This document shows positions 15,375 to 24,079 of a stretch of 64,000 nt of DNA, in pieces (position 1 is the stretch's first letter; each line of letters opens with the position of its first letter). The position numbers and the translations under genes were made by a program. Source of the stretch: an uncultured Prevotellaceae bacterium (GTDB taxonomy: Bacteria; Bacteroidota; Bacteroidia; Bacteroidales; Bacteroidaceae); assembly GCA_937910905.1 (NCBI GenBank), contig CALEPV010000093.1, positions 16,150 through 80,149 on the forward strand, written 5' to 3'. The notes beneath the pieces are model-generated. The model made no database searches. It was given only the letters and a program-made list of their open reading frames with translations, and was not told the origin of the DNA.

Positions 15375-16130
15375 ATGTACAACGCTCTACACGCCAATCG
15401 TACATCCAACCGACTGTGGTCAGCCATACTATCAGTATGGCGTGCGTTGCGCAAGTGGGTGCTCGGCGAAGTGTCCAACGAGGACGATGACGTCTCTACA
15501 GGCGCCGCGTCCAGTGTGGGGCTCGACTTCCTGGACAATACCGACAGCAACGAGGAGATGTCACGCCAGCGCATCCTTGACCTCATCTGCGAAGAATTCG
15601 AGCACGGTATGCGCAAACTGACTACCAAGCAGTCGCTGCTGTTCCCATACAACTACTGCATTTTCCTGAACCCGCGCGACTTCAGCTACTTCCAGCAGAC
15701 GTTCTTCAAGGATGCCGAGGATGCGGCCAGAGAGCTGCGCGAGCGTGTGGAGCGTCTGCAGCGTCGCAATCCCCGCTATCAGTCCATGCAGCCACTGTCC
15801 AACATCTGGCAGTTCCAGTTCCTGCCTTTTGCCGAAGGTCAGGTGTTGGACATCGATGGCCACGACAGCGACGAGCTGACATCGCTGCCCGCTGGTCAGG
15901 CCAAGGTCATATCGACGCCGCTGATAGAGGACATCACCGTGGAGCGCCCAGCCAACGATGGTCCAGCCGTGCTGACACTCCGCACGCCGTCCACCACACG
16001 CATACGCAAGATTATCATCAACCCCGAAGCACTGCGCGACATCGACGTGATCAGCGACTACTGCTTCCGCATATCATTCGAGCGTCCGGCAGCGCCCGCA
16101 GCTGCTACCGGCCTGCCACCAGCCAACTGA
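15375..16130 (+). CDS. FhaA-N-like (DUF3662-like) cytoplasmic protein, first gene of the SEDS-PBP operon
   Basis: 251 residues without a signal peptide or membrane segment. Residues about 65-165 (ILDLICEEFEHGM, then FPYNYCIFLNPRDFSYFQQTF, then a charged helix AARELRERVERLQRRNP) are reminiscent of the N-terminal domain of actinobacterial FhaA (helix, then P-N-Y-x-V-x-L-x-P-x-D-Y). The last 90 residues (RIRKIIINPEALRDIDVISDY, ending RISFERP) look beta-rich and could be a degenerate FHA-like fold. It starts four bases before the SEDS-PBP gene ends its spacer (TGA then ATG at 16135), so the two are coupled. The family call is a resemblance by eye; the alternative is an unrelated Bacteroidales protein. 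Confidence 0.5.
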   Translation: MYNALHANRTSNRLWSAILSVWRALRKWVLGEVSNEDDDVSTGAASSVGLDFLDNTDSNEEMSRQRILDLICEEFEHGMRKLTTKQSLLFPYNYCIFLNPRDFSYFQQTFFKDAEDAARELRERVERLQRRNPRYQSMQPLSNIWQFQFLPFAEGQVLDIDGHDSDELTSLPAGQAKVISTPLIEDITVERPANDGPAVLTLRTPSTTRIRKIIINPEALRDIDVISDYCFRISFERPAAPAAATGLPPAN

Positions 16131-16134
16131 GCCC

Positions 16135-19100
16135 ATGCGTCTCCATCAACCCAGCACTCCACTCAGAGAGCCAGGCCTTGGGTACTCACGCGGTATCATC
16201 GGGCTGGCCATCGTCACCGCTGCATTCATAGCCGCCTGCTATATACTTCTGAGTCGGCAGCAGCGGTTGCTCGACGACTACAGCGAGCGACTGACAGCTG
16301 GCACAGCACTGTGCCTCAGCAGCCAAAGTGATGCCTCAGAGCTGGAACAGCTGCTCACCACAGACCATTACATAACCGACACCGACGATGCGCGCTGCAT
16401 TGCCGAATGGATAGTTGGGCGTCTGTCAGATGGCACGGCTTTGCCCAACCTCGGTGCGCTTAACCGCCATGATTTCGCCATGCCGGCTGCTCATGCCGAG
16501 GCACATGGAGGCATGGGGTTGCGGGCACGTGTTGCTGCATCGCGTGCGCGACTGGGCATGACCGACACCATAGCCGGCATCTATGCCGACACATCGCTCA
16601 TCAGCGCGCTGAACCATCAAGCCAAGGCCAGAGTCCTAAGCCGCGACTCTGCCGCATTCAGCCATCCCACGATGCCGGTCAGCGTCAGCATACGGGCCGG
16701 CACTGAGAGCAGTGAGGGCATAATAGTGGCCCTGACACGCTACGACTCGACATCTGCCACCGTGCTCTATGCCATGACCGATGCGATGGGTCAGACCATA
16801 TTCGATGTGCCTGCAGGGTGGTACTACAGCGTACTGCCCATACGCGAAGGCTATGAGTACGGCCGCGCTCGCGGCACCTCCGAGCAGGCCCACCACCGGG
16901 CCACCAGCTATAGGTTCGTACAGCGAGAGCATACCTTGACGCCCCTCACGCCACAAGCCTATCGCCAGCTGCGCGACAACAAGGCACTCACTGTGCGCAC
17001 GCCCGACGCTTACGTCCGGCAGCTGCAGCAGGCCGCAGTGCTGTTTGTAGCGGCGTGGTGGCTGGCATTCTTCTTCCTCGGCTGGATTGACAAGCGCCGC
17101 TTGCGCAGCTCCGACCGTATGCTGTTGCTGCTGCTGGCCACGCTCACAGGCTTCACACTGGTGATGATGTTCGCCATCGTAGACCCGCTGGTAGACAAGC
17201 CGCTGGGCACCGACATGGCCACAGGCATCGCTGTAGGTGTGCTCGCCATGTGCCTGGGCTCACTAATCAACGTGACGCAGCTGCTACGCCACAGCCGTTT
17301 CCTACAGTGGGGAGGCATGATTATCGCCCTGCTGCTTGTGCTGGCGCTCTACCTGTTCGGCAGCGGACCGGAGGGCAGCGATGCCAAGGTGAACCTTGGC
17401 TTCTTCCAGCCATCGGAGCTGTCGAAATACCTCATAGTGGTAGCCATAGCAGCCTTCTTCGCATCACCGCGCGGAGCCGAGCGCATACAGACCTTCAGCC
17501 GCCAGGCATCACGCAGGATGCTACGGCTACAGTTGCGCACCGTTGCCGCCGTCACGCTCTCACTGCTACTGCTGCTGGCATCGTATCTGGTGCTCATCAG
17601 CGACATGGGGCCTGCGCTGGTCATCGCCGTGACATTCATCATGCTCTACTCCATAGCCCGCCGCGACATCCTGCAGATGCTGCTGGGCGTGGCTACCTAC
17701 TATGGTGTGGCAGTTCTCACGCATCTGGTGATGGGGACTTCGGCATGGACTATGCTCGCAGCCACAGTACTCTGGCTGGTGCTCTGGGTAGGCTTCTGGT
17801 GGCTACAGCAGCGAGCCATATACGAGAGCGCCATTATGATGAACCTGCTGCTGGCAGCCTTTTCGCTTGGCGGCTCGCTGCTGCAAGCACTGCACATAGA
17901 CAGTGCATCCAGGCTCATGGCACGCATATCCATGATGGGCAATGGTGTGTGGAACAACACCGTGGCCGGCGGCGACCAGGTGGCACAGGCTATATGGGCG
18001 CTGGCATCGGGCGGACTCACAGGACAGGGACTGGGACGTGGCAACGCCAACCTCATACCGGCCTTTCACACCGACATGATGCTGGCATCCATAGGCGAGG
18101 TGCTGGGTTTCGTTGCCGTAGTTGTGGTCATTCTGGCCATCACAGCCCTGGTGCACCACAGCATGATTGTGGCTCGCCGCGCAGCTCATCCGTTTGCATT
18201 CTTCCTGCTGACAGGCATAGCACTGGTCACAGGCGTACAGTTCATAGTCATCGCTGCCGGTTCAGTAGGTCTGATTCCGCTTACCGGCGTAGCCGTGCCG
18301 CTACTGAGCTACGGCAAGTCGAGCCTCATCATCAACCTGGCAGCCTTCGGTCTGATTGTTTCCGCCTCACGCTACAGGCCGTCGGCACAGCAGCGTCAGT
18401 ACGTGCAGCGCTACGACGGAGCAATCATAGGCAGCACCCTTGTAGTGCTGGCCTTCGCCGCTGTACTGGTTGGCACGGTCTTCCACTATCAGGTCAGTGC
18501 CCGCGACGAGATGCTGCTGCACGAGGCACGCATCACCACCGTGGACGGTGAGCGCATCATCGAGCACAACCCTCGCATACGCCTGCTGATGCGGCAGCTC
18601 ACGGCCGGCAACATCTACGACCGCCGCGGCCAGCTGCTGGCCACATCTACGCCACAGGGACGCGAGTACGCCTACGGCCCACACCTGCTGTTCATGCTGG
18701 GCGATGCCAACACACAGATACTGACCACCATCGACGACGACAACCCCTACGGCTATCTGGCCGAGAGCCGTCATCAAGGCGACCTGCGCGGTTTCGACAT
18801 CTATGCACGCGACAGCAAGGGGCAGATACTTTACGACACACTCACCGCCTACACCCGCCGGCTGTCGCCCTTTATGCCTGCGCAGGCTGAGCGCAAGCAC
18901 GTGCGAAGACACGACTACAGCTACCTACTGCCCATGCTCCGGCAGGGCATAGACGGCGAGCTGGTGCAGCAGCACAACAGCAGGCGACAGGAGCGCGACT
19001 TATATCTGACCGTTGATGCCTCACTACAGGTAGCACTGCAGAAGCGGCTGGCAGAGCTGTTGCCGTCAATGCTCTCACGGCTCAATCGCGAGGCACGCAG

Positions 19101-20262
19101 CAAGGTCAGGGCATCGGTGGTAGTGCTCGACGCAGAGCAGGGCGACCTGCTGGCATCGGCTCTCTACCCCCTGCCCAACGAGGACACCATTGCGGTCCAC
19201 TTTGCCGAGCATGAGTATGTGTACCACGACCGTGCAGGCGTGGGGGCATACACCGAAAGGGACCTGGGACTCACCTACCCCACCCAGCCCGGGTCGACGG
19301 CCAAGGTCGTCACCGCGATGGCTGCGCTGGCCCACGACCCTCGCAATGCCAACCGCACCTTCTGGATTGAGCCCAGCGACGTAATTGAACCGCCATCTGT
19401 TGAGCCACACGGCCGTGTGTCGATGCGCGATGCCATAGTGCGGTCGTCCAACTGCTACTTCATACGCATAGCTCATGGCGATACTGTATATTCACGTCGG
19501 CGTACAGCCAATCTGCGCACCGATGCTGCAGCACAGCTCTACCCCGACTTAGCACAGATATACACAGCCACGGGCATGACCGTGAACCGCCCGCAGCAGC
19601 TCACGCCCTACTACCTGCAATATACCGACATGGCCGACGAGCGCCGCACTGCATTCTACCAGCAGGTGCAGCAGCTGGGCAGCGAGGCCATGCATGAGTA
19701 CCGCCTCTACTGGCAGCGGCACGACAAGGTGCGCCGCAACGGACATGCCGGCCAGCTGTTCTGGAAGATGAACATGCACGCCACCGCTATGCCCTGGGGC
19801 CAAGGCGACCTTGCGGCCACGCCTCTGGCTATGGCTCGCGCCGTGGCCACTGTAGCAAATGGCGGACAGCTGGTGCCCACACGCTACGTGCTGGGCATCG
19901 GGTCGGACGAGGCTTTCAGCGAGGCAGCGCCGAGCGAACCCGTCAGACTGATTTCCACGCGCAGTGCCAGCTCGCTGGCTTCGTTCATGCGGGCTGAGAC
20001 AGCCAAACACCGCGCCAAAACCTACGGTGCCGCTCTGCAGGAACTGGACCCGCAGCACACCATGGGCGGCAAGACAGGCACACCGGAGCGTGGCTCCAAC
20101 AAGAACGACGGCTGGTACATAGCCTTCATACGCTCTGCATCCAGCAAGCATCATCTGGCCATCGCACTCCGCTTGGAGCGCATCGACACATACGGTTCGC
20201 CCAAAGCTGTCGAGGCTATGGCCAACATCGTGGTGCCCGTACTAAAGGAGAATGGCTACTAA
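16135..20262 (+). CDS. Single-chain SEDS glycosyltransferase (FtsW/RodA) fused to class B penicillin-binding protein
   Basis: 1375 residues that join both activities needed to build septal or lateral peptidoglycan. An N-terminal membrane anchor (about 18-40) precedes a periplasmic domain (60-290) with a Cna-B-like strand pattern. The SEDS domain (about 295-746) has FQPSELSKY, SDMGPALV, and AFHTDMMLASIGEVLG carrying D647, which aligns with the catalytic Asp of RodA/FtsW. A second anchor (762-787) leads to the PBP part: GNIYDRRGQLLATS dimer domain (about 825), transpeptidase with S1054-TAK (QPGSTAK), S1104-S-N and K1313-TG (GGKTGT). All three transpeptidase motifs are intact. Neighbouring FHA-type genes suggest phospho-dependent control, an inference. 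Confidence 0.93.
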   Translation: MRLHQPSTPLREPGLGYSRGIIGLAIVTAAFIAACYILLSRQQRLLDDYSERLTAGTALCLSSQSDASELEQLLTTDHYITDTDDARCIAEWIVGRLSDGTALPNLGALNRHDFAMPAAHAEAHGGMGLRARVAASRARLGMTDTIAGIYADTSLISALNHQAKARVLSRDSAAFSHPTMPVSVSIRAGTESSEGIIVALTRYDSTSATVLYAMTDAMGQTIFDVPAGWYYSVLPIREGYEYGRARGTSEQAHHRATSYRFVQREHTLTPLTPQAYRQLRDNKALTVRTPDAYVRQLQQAAVLFVAAWWLAFFFLGWIDKRRLRSSDRMLLLLLATLTGFTLVMMFAIVDPLVDKPLGTDMATGIAVGVLAMCLGSLINVTQLLRHSRFLQWGGMIIALLLVLALYLFGSGPEGSDAKVNLGFFQPSELSKYLIVVAIAAFFASPRGAERIQTFSRQASRRMLRLQLRTVAAVTLSLLLLLASYLVLISDMGPALVIAVTFIMLYSIARRDILQMLLGVATYYGVAVLTHLVMGTSAWTMLAATVLWLVLWVGFWWLQQRAIYESAIMMNLLLAAFSLGGSLLQALHIDSASRLMARISMMGNGVWNNTVAGGDQVAQAIWALASGGLTGQGLGRGNANLIPAFHTDMMLASIGEVLGFVAVVVVILAITALVHHSMIVARRAAHPFAFFLLTGIALVTGVQFIVIAAGSVGLIPLTGVAVPLLSYGKSSLIINLAAFGLIVSASRYRPSAQQRQYVQRYDGAIIGSTLVVLAFAAVLVGTVFHYQVSARDEMLLHEARITTVDGERIIEHNPRIRLLMRQLTAGNIYDRRGQLLATSTPQGREYAYGPHLLFMLGDANTQILTTIDDDNPYGYLAESRHQGDLRGFDIYARDSKGQILYDTLTAYTRRLSPFMPAQAERKHVRRHDYSYLLPMLRQGIDGELVQQHNSRRQERDLYLTVDASLQVALQKRLAELLPSMLSRLNREARSKVRASVVVLDAEQGDLLASALYPLPNEDTIAVHFAEHEYVYHDRAGVGAYTERDLGLTYPTQPGSTAKVVTAMAALAHDPRNANRTFWIEPSDVIEPPSVEPHGRVSMRDAIVRSSNCYFIRIAHGDTVYSRRRTANLRTDAAAQLYPDLAQIYTATGMTVNRPQQLTPYYLQYTDMADERRTAFYQQVQQLGSEAMHEYRLYWQRHDKVRRNGHAGQLFWKMNMHATAMPWGQGDLAATPLAMARAVATVANGGQLVPTRYVLGIGSDEAFSEAAPSEPVRLISTRSASSLASFMRAETAKHRAKTYGAALQELDPQHTMGGKTGTPERGSNKNDGWYIAFIRSASSKHHLAIALRLERIDTYGSPKAVEAMANIVVPVLKENGY

Positions 20263-20279
20263 ACCACAACCGTATCGCC

Positions 20280-20969
20280 ATGCCACTGATTGACATCATA
20301 AAGGGGCTGCTGCATGAGCGCAGCGCCGACAGCCACGACCATGAGATTTATGTGCAGCAAGCTATAACCGAAGCCGTGATGGAGAATGTCCGCCAGCTGC
20401 CAGCCACGGAGCAGAAACAGCACCTATGTCTGTGGGCAACGGAGGCATCGGACATCGAGGTCCTAACCAAGGAAGGCTACATCCCGCAGCTACGCCTGGC
20501 ACTGGACAATGAGCAGTACACACAGCTGCACATTAACAACATCTACCCCTACAGGCCGCCCGTGAGGCTCAAGCCCGTTTGCCTACAGGAGGACCGGCTG
20601 TGGCTAACCGTCACTGCCGAGCCTGTGACCTACCACGACCACTACTATACATCGGCCTCGCTGTCGGCCGCAGACGATAGCGATAGCATCACAGCAGCCA
20701 CAGTGCTGCTGGATTCCGCGCAGCAGGATAGGTGGCTCATCGACGGCTCGCTGCCAGCACAGGCCAGCATCACCTGGCATCACGGCACATTTTATATTAA
20801 GCCTTCGCCAGAGACGTGTGCGCCCGTGGGAGGTGTGCCGACCAGCATCCGCCGAGGCACTGAGACCATCCCCTTGATGTCAAATGCGCTGGCCACTTCC
20901 CTGCACGACTCCGACATCATCGAGCTTGGCCCGGACATTAGGCTTCGGTTCAGTGCCAGCACCGACTAG
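20280..20969 (+). CDS. FHA-like (phosphopeptide-binding fold) protein, third gene of the SEDS-PBP operon
   Basis: 229 residues, cytoplasmic. The C-terminal 70 residues show an FHA-like ending: ITWHHGTFYI in the place of the SRxH strand, then IRRGTETIPL, then LHDSDIIELGPDIRLRFS, which fits the L-x-x-x-D-x-I-x-x-G FHA tail. The key Ser-Arg-x-His motif is not kept as such (TWHH), so phospho-threonine binding is uncertain. The N-terminal 100 residues (DHEIYVQQAITEAVMENV, then PQLRLALDNEQYTQL) resemble the layout of the first gene in the operon, suggesting a related domain. It starts 17 bases after the SEDS-PBP stop. Confidence 0.6.
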   Translation: MPLIDIIKGLLHERSADSHDHEIYVQQAITEAVMENVRQLPATEQKQHLCLWATEASDIEVLTKEGYIPQLRLALDNEQYTQLHINNIYPYRPPVRLKPVCLQEDRLWLTVTAEPVTYHDHYYTSASLSAADDSDSITAATVLLDSAQQDRWLIDGSLPAQASITWHHGTFYIKPSPETCAPVGGVPTSIRRGTETIPLMSNALATSLHDSDIIELGPDIRLRFSASTD

Positions 20970-21006
20970 GCACTCCACAGCACAGGCTAGGCAGCCTCAA
21001 AAAGTT

Positions 21007-21040
21007 CGACCGTGGTGCAACACTTGCTGCACCACGGTCG
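21007..21040. terminator. Bidirectional hairpin between convergent operons
   Basis: CGACCGTGGTGCA pairs with TGCACCACGGTCG, a 13-base perfect stem. It stands between the FHA gene (plus) and dedA (minus). Confidence 0.6.
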
Positions 21041-21049
21041 AGCTGTTGT

Positions 21050-21106
21050 TGCACCACGGTGCAACGATAGTTGCAGCACGCCGCAACGATAGTTGCAGCA
21101 CGCCGC
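21050..21106. repeat. 22-base tandem array (unit GTTGCAGCACGCCGCAACGATA)
   Basis: After a palindromic TTGCACCACGGTGCAA (21050-21065), the sequence GCAACGATAG then TTGCAGCACGCC occurs at 21061 and 21083, a 22-base period. A different unit with the same period and a similar GTTGCACCRCG start is found at 34936-35042. Confidence 0.75.
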
Positions 21107-21126
21107 AAAATATGAGTCATCAAAGG

Positions 21127-21756
21127 TTACTTCTTGCGCGCGCCCTGCCAGACGAGATAAGCGACAACGGCGATGAACAGCAGGATCATGGCATAGCCTA
21201 TCTGCGTGTTGTAGCGCGTGATCTGCTCCAGCAGCGCCTCTTTGTCGCCCACTACGCTGTGCAATGAGTAGCCGATAATGGCTAGGATTGTGTTCCAGCA
21301 GAGAGCACCCAGCGTGGTGTAGGCTATAAACTTGCCAAACGACATACGGGCCAGGCCTGCAGGAATGCTTATCAGCTGACGCACAGCCGGTACCAGTCGC
21401 CCGACGAAGGTGGACAGCGCGCCATGCTCGGCAAAGTAGGTTTCGGCACGCATCACCTTCTGCTCGTCTATCAGGCACATGTGCCCCACCCTGCTATTGG
21501 CAAAAGCATATACTATTGGGCGTCCCAGCCAGCGGGACAGACAGTAGTTCACTATGGCACCCAGGTCGGCACCGATGGTACCGAACAGCACTACCAGAAC
21601 TACGTTCATCTCACCACCAGCAGCCTTGTAAGCGGCCGGAGGGATGACGACTTCGGACGGGAATGGGATGAAGGAGGACTCCACAGCCATCATCAGCGTG
21701 ATGGTCCAATAGTTCAGTATCTCGTATGCCCAATTGAAGATTGCAGCTGTATCCAT
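21127..21756 (-). CDS. DedA/VTT-domain membrane protein
   Basis: 209 residues with about five hydrophobic segments. The conserved DedA features are ESSFIPFPSEVVIPPAAY near the N-terminus (glutamate and proline of the re-entrant loop), GxxGADLGA, and FVGRLVPAVRQLISIPAGLARM (the arginine-containing amphipathic loop), then a final transmembrane helix and KK tail. DedA proteins act in envelope lipid homeostasis; members flip undecaprenyl phosphate or phosphatidylethanolamine. It follows the glycosyltransferase gene after one base and ends the 21-33 kb minus-strand block. Confidence 0.9.
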   Translation of the reverse strand: MDTAAIFNWAYEILNYWTITLMMAVESSFIPFPSEVVIPPAAYKAAGGEMNVVLVVLFGTIGADLGAIVNYCLSRWLGRPIVYAFANSRVGHMCLIDEQKVMRAETYFAEHGALSTFVGRLVPAVRQLISIPAGLARMSFGKFIAYTTLGALCWNTILAIIGYSLHSVVGDKEALLEQITRYNTQIGYAMILLFIAVVAYLVWQGARKK

Positions 21757-21757
21757 G

Positions 21758-22885
21758 CTATACGAATCGTTTGCGAAACGTCGACTTTGGTGTGAATAGG
21801 TGGCGCATCGCGGTGGTCAACTGCCAGAACGGCAGTGCGAGGTCGAACACCGGCAGCGTGAAGTAGAAGCTGTGCCACCCCAGCCGATGTGCGGCACGGT
21901 TGAAGCTGAACAGTCGTACAGTGTAGTAGGCCAGCGTCAGCAGAGCCAGTGCCAACGTTGCCACGACTACGACCTGATACGATATACCCTCGCCATGAGC
22001 GGCATCGAACGCGGCCATGCGGTCTGTCAGCACCTGTGGCAGGCTGTCCATATTGCACAGCAGCACTACCAGAGCTGCCAGCGGGAGCAGCACAAACAGC
22101 ACTACCAGCCAAGGTGCTACCATACGCAGGAACTGACGTATGCGATACCACACAGCGTGCTGCTGGTGTCGGCGCGTCTCGGCATAGAACAGCCGCTGCT
22201 GGTGCCACAGACGGGCCGAAGCAGGACGTTGCTCCAGCACAGCAGCTTCCATGCCACTGGCCACAACGGTGTTCTGCGGTGTGGATATGCTGTTGGCCAT
22301 CAGCTCCTCGGCACCAGACAGCAGTGTCTGTCCTGCTGAGAAACCGCCCTGAGCGAACAGGGCCTCACGCCGGAACACCACATTAGCGCCGTCAGCACGA
22401 ACCGCGGCATGGCCTGAACGCACATGCGACTGCATGGCCAGCGTGTGCCAAAGGCGGTAGTAGTCCTCGCGGTAGTGCTGCCATGACTTCGGAGCTGGCT
22501 GATAGCGCGCATAGCCCAGTACCAGGTCGGCATCAGGCTTGGTAGCTATGGCCTCGGCCAGCGAGCTGAGCCACTGGGCCGACACAGGCTCGCAGTCGGC
22601 ATGGGTGATAACCACCCAGTCGAAGCGTGCAGCACGGCAACCTAGCGCCAGCGCCAGGCGCTCCACACTGATGTCGCGTGCAGATGCCGGAACTGCAGTG
22701 TGGTGCAGACGGTGGTCGCACACCTCCATCTGCTCCAGATACTCTGCCGTGCCGTCGGTAGAGGCTACATCGACCACGATGACCTCCATGTCATCGTAGT
22801 CCTGCGCCAGCACAGCGGGCAGGCAATGCTGCAACGCAGCCAGTTGGTCGCAGGCGGGAATGACTACAGAGAACGATACCGGCAT
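21758..22885 (-). CDS. Family 2 glycosyltransferase, membrane-associated
   Basis: 375 residues from the ATG at 22885, one base after the lysA stop; the frame is open to 22963 but those residues overlap lysA. A GT-A fold domain starts MPVSFSVVIPACDQLAALQH, with VVDVASTDGT and the metal-binding ITHADCEP (D-x-D-like). A conserved GANVVFRREAL and GAEELM region forms the acceptor side. The C-terminal 120 residues contain three to four hydrophobic helices, so the enzyme sits in the membrane, likely using a polyprenyl or lipid-linked acceptor. The specific sugar cannot be deduced. Confidence 0.87.
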   Translation of the reverse strand: MPVSFSVVIPACDQLAALQHCLPAVLAQDYDDMEVIVVDVASTDGTAEYLEQMEVCDHRLHHTAVPASARDISVERLALALGCRAARFDWVVITHADCEPVSAQWLSSLAEAIATKPDADLVLGYARYQPAPKSWQHYREDYYRLWHTLAMQSHVRSGHAAVRADGANVVFRREALFAQGGFSAGQTLLSGAEELMANSISTPQNTVVASGMEAAVLEQRPASARLWHQQRLFYAETRRHQQHAVWYRIRQFLRMVAPWLVVLFVLLPLAALVVLLCNMDSLPQVLTDRMAAFDAAHGEGISYQVVVVATLALALLTLAYYTVRLFSFNRAAHRLGWHSFYFTLPVFDLALPFWQLTTAMRHLFTPKSTFRKRFV

Positions 22886-22886
22886 A

Positions 22887-24074
22887 TCAGTTATTTTGAC
22901 GGCAGACCACATTGGGTAGCGGGCGGGTGTTATACTGCGATGCCATAGTCTGCCCATAGGCACCGGCCGAGCAGATACGGATGTAGTCTCCGCGCTTAGC
23001 TACTGGCAGGGTAATGCCTGTGGCAAACACGTCGGACGACTCGCATATTGGTCCTACAACATCGTAGGTAGCAGTGCCGCGAGCCGAGATGTCGCCGGAC
23101 TCTGTAGTATCCTCAGCGCCCAGGTTCTCTATGCGGTGGCGGGCACCGTAGAGGGCCGGACGAATCAGGTCGGTCATGCCGGCATCGACTATCACGAACT
23201 GCTTGACGCTGCCCTGCTTTACGTAGAGCACCTTGGTCACCAGGCTGCCCATCTGCGCAACCACGGCACGCCCCAGCTCGGTAATCAGCTGCTGACCTTC
23301 GCGCAGCTTCAGAGTCTGCGCTATCGTGTCGTAGAAGGCGGTGAAGTCGGCATAGGGATGATCGTCGGGATCGTCATAGTCCACACCCAGTCCGCCTCCG
23401 ACATTGATTATCGACATAGTGGGTATGCCTGCGGCATCGAGTTCATCCTGCAACTCGTTCACACGCTGGCAGAGCTCACGGAAGTCGGTCATGTCCAGTA
23501 TCTGCGAGCCGATGTGGAAGTGCAGGCCTATGCACTTCACATTGGACATCTCGCCAGCCAGACGCACCACCTTCTGCATGTCCTCGCGGGCGATGCCGAA
23601 CTTGTTCTCTGCCAGGCCGGTTGTGATGTTGGCATGGGTATGTGCACCTACGTCTGGATTGATGCGGAAGCACACTCTGGCTGTGGCGTTCATCTGCTGT
23701 GCAATGGAATTGATCACCTCCAGTTCAGCGATGCTCTCCACATTGAAACACTCGATATCGGACTCGATGGCCAGACGTATCTCCCAATCGGCCTTGCCTA
23801 CACCGGCAAAGCTGATTTCCGACGGTGCGAACCCGGCTGCCAGTGCAGCACGTATCTCGCCACCGCTGACGCAGTCAGCACCGAAGCCAGCTGCGGCTAT
23901 GTGGCGCAGCACAGTGGGGTCCGTATTGGCCTTGATAGCGTAGTGCTGGTGGTAGTTGGCGTGCTTATTGAGCTCATTCCTTATCCGCCGCAGGGTCTCA
24001 TCAAGCAGGTCCAGGTCATAGACATAGCATGGAGTCTGAAGCCCCATGGCCAGTTTGCTGTCAACTGTACTCAT
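22887..24074 (-). CDS. lysA: Diaminopimelate decarboxylase
   Basis: 395 residues. LysA removes CO2 from meso-diaminopimelate to give lysine, the last step of the pathway. The PLP lysine is K48 in HYAIKANTDP. The HFHIGSQI motif, the GGGLGVDY glycine loop, ELGRAVV and the active-site CESSDVF (GPICESSDVFA) are all present. The C-terminus has SAGAYGQTM, the residue pattern that contacts the substrate. It is five bases downstream of lysC. The competing use of its substrate in cell-wall crosslinks links this gene to the wall genes elsewhere in the window. Confidence 0.95.
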   Translation of the reverse strand: MSTVDSKLAMGLQTPCYVYDLDLLDETLRRIRNELNKHANYHQHYAIKANTDPTVLRHIAAAGFGADCVSGGEIRAALAAGFAPSEISFAGVGKADWEIRLAIESDIECFNVESIAELEVINSIAQQMNATARVCFRINPDVGAHTHANITTGLAENKFGIAREDMQKVVRLAGEMSNVKCIGLHFHIGSQILDMTDFRELCQRVNELQDELDAAGIPTMSIINVGGGLGVDYDDPDDHPYADFTAFYDTIAQTLKLREGQQLITELGRAVVAQMGSLVTKVLYVKQGSVKQFVIVDAGMTDLIRPALYGARHRIENLGAEDTTESGDISARGTATYDVVGPICESSDVFATGITLPVAKRGDYIRICSAGAYGQTMASQYNTRPLPNVVCRQNN

Positions 24075-24079
24075 GGCGG

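Noticed and set aside
17250..18551. 433-codon plus-strand open frame within the SEDS domain
   Set aside because: Out of frame with a well-conserved SEDS region; low-complexity His/Arg/Gly/Thr composition.
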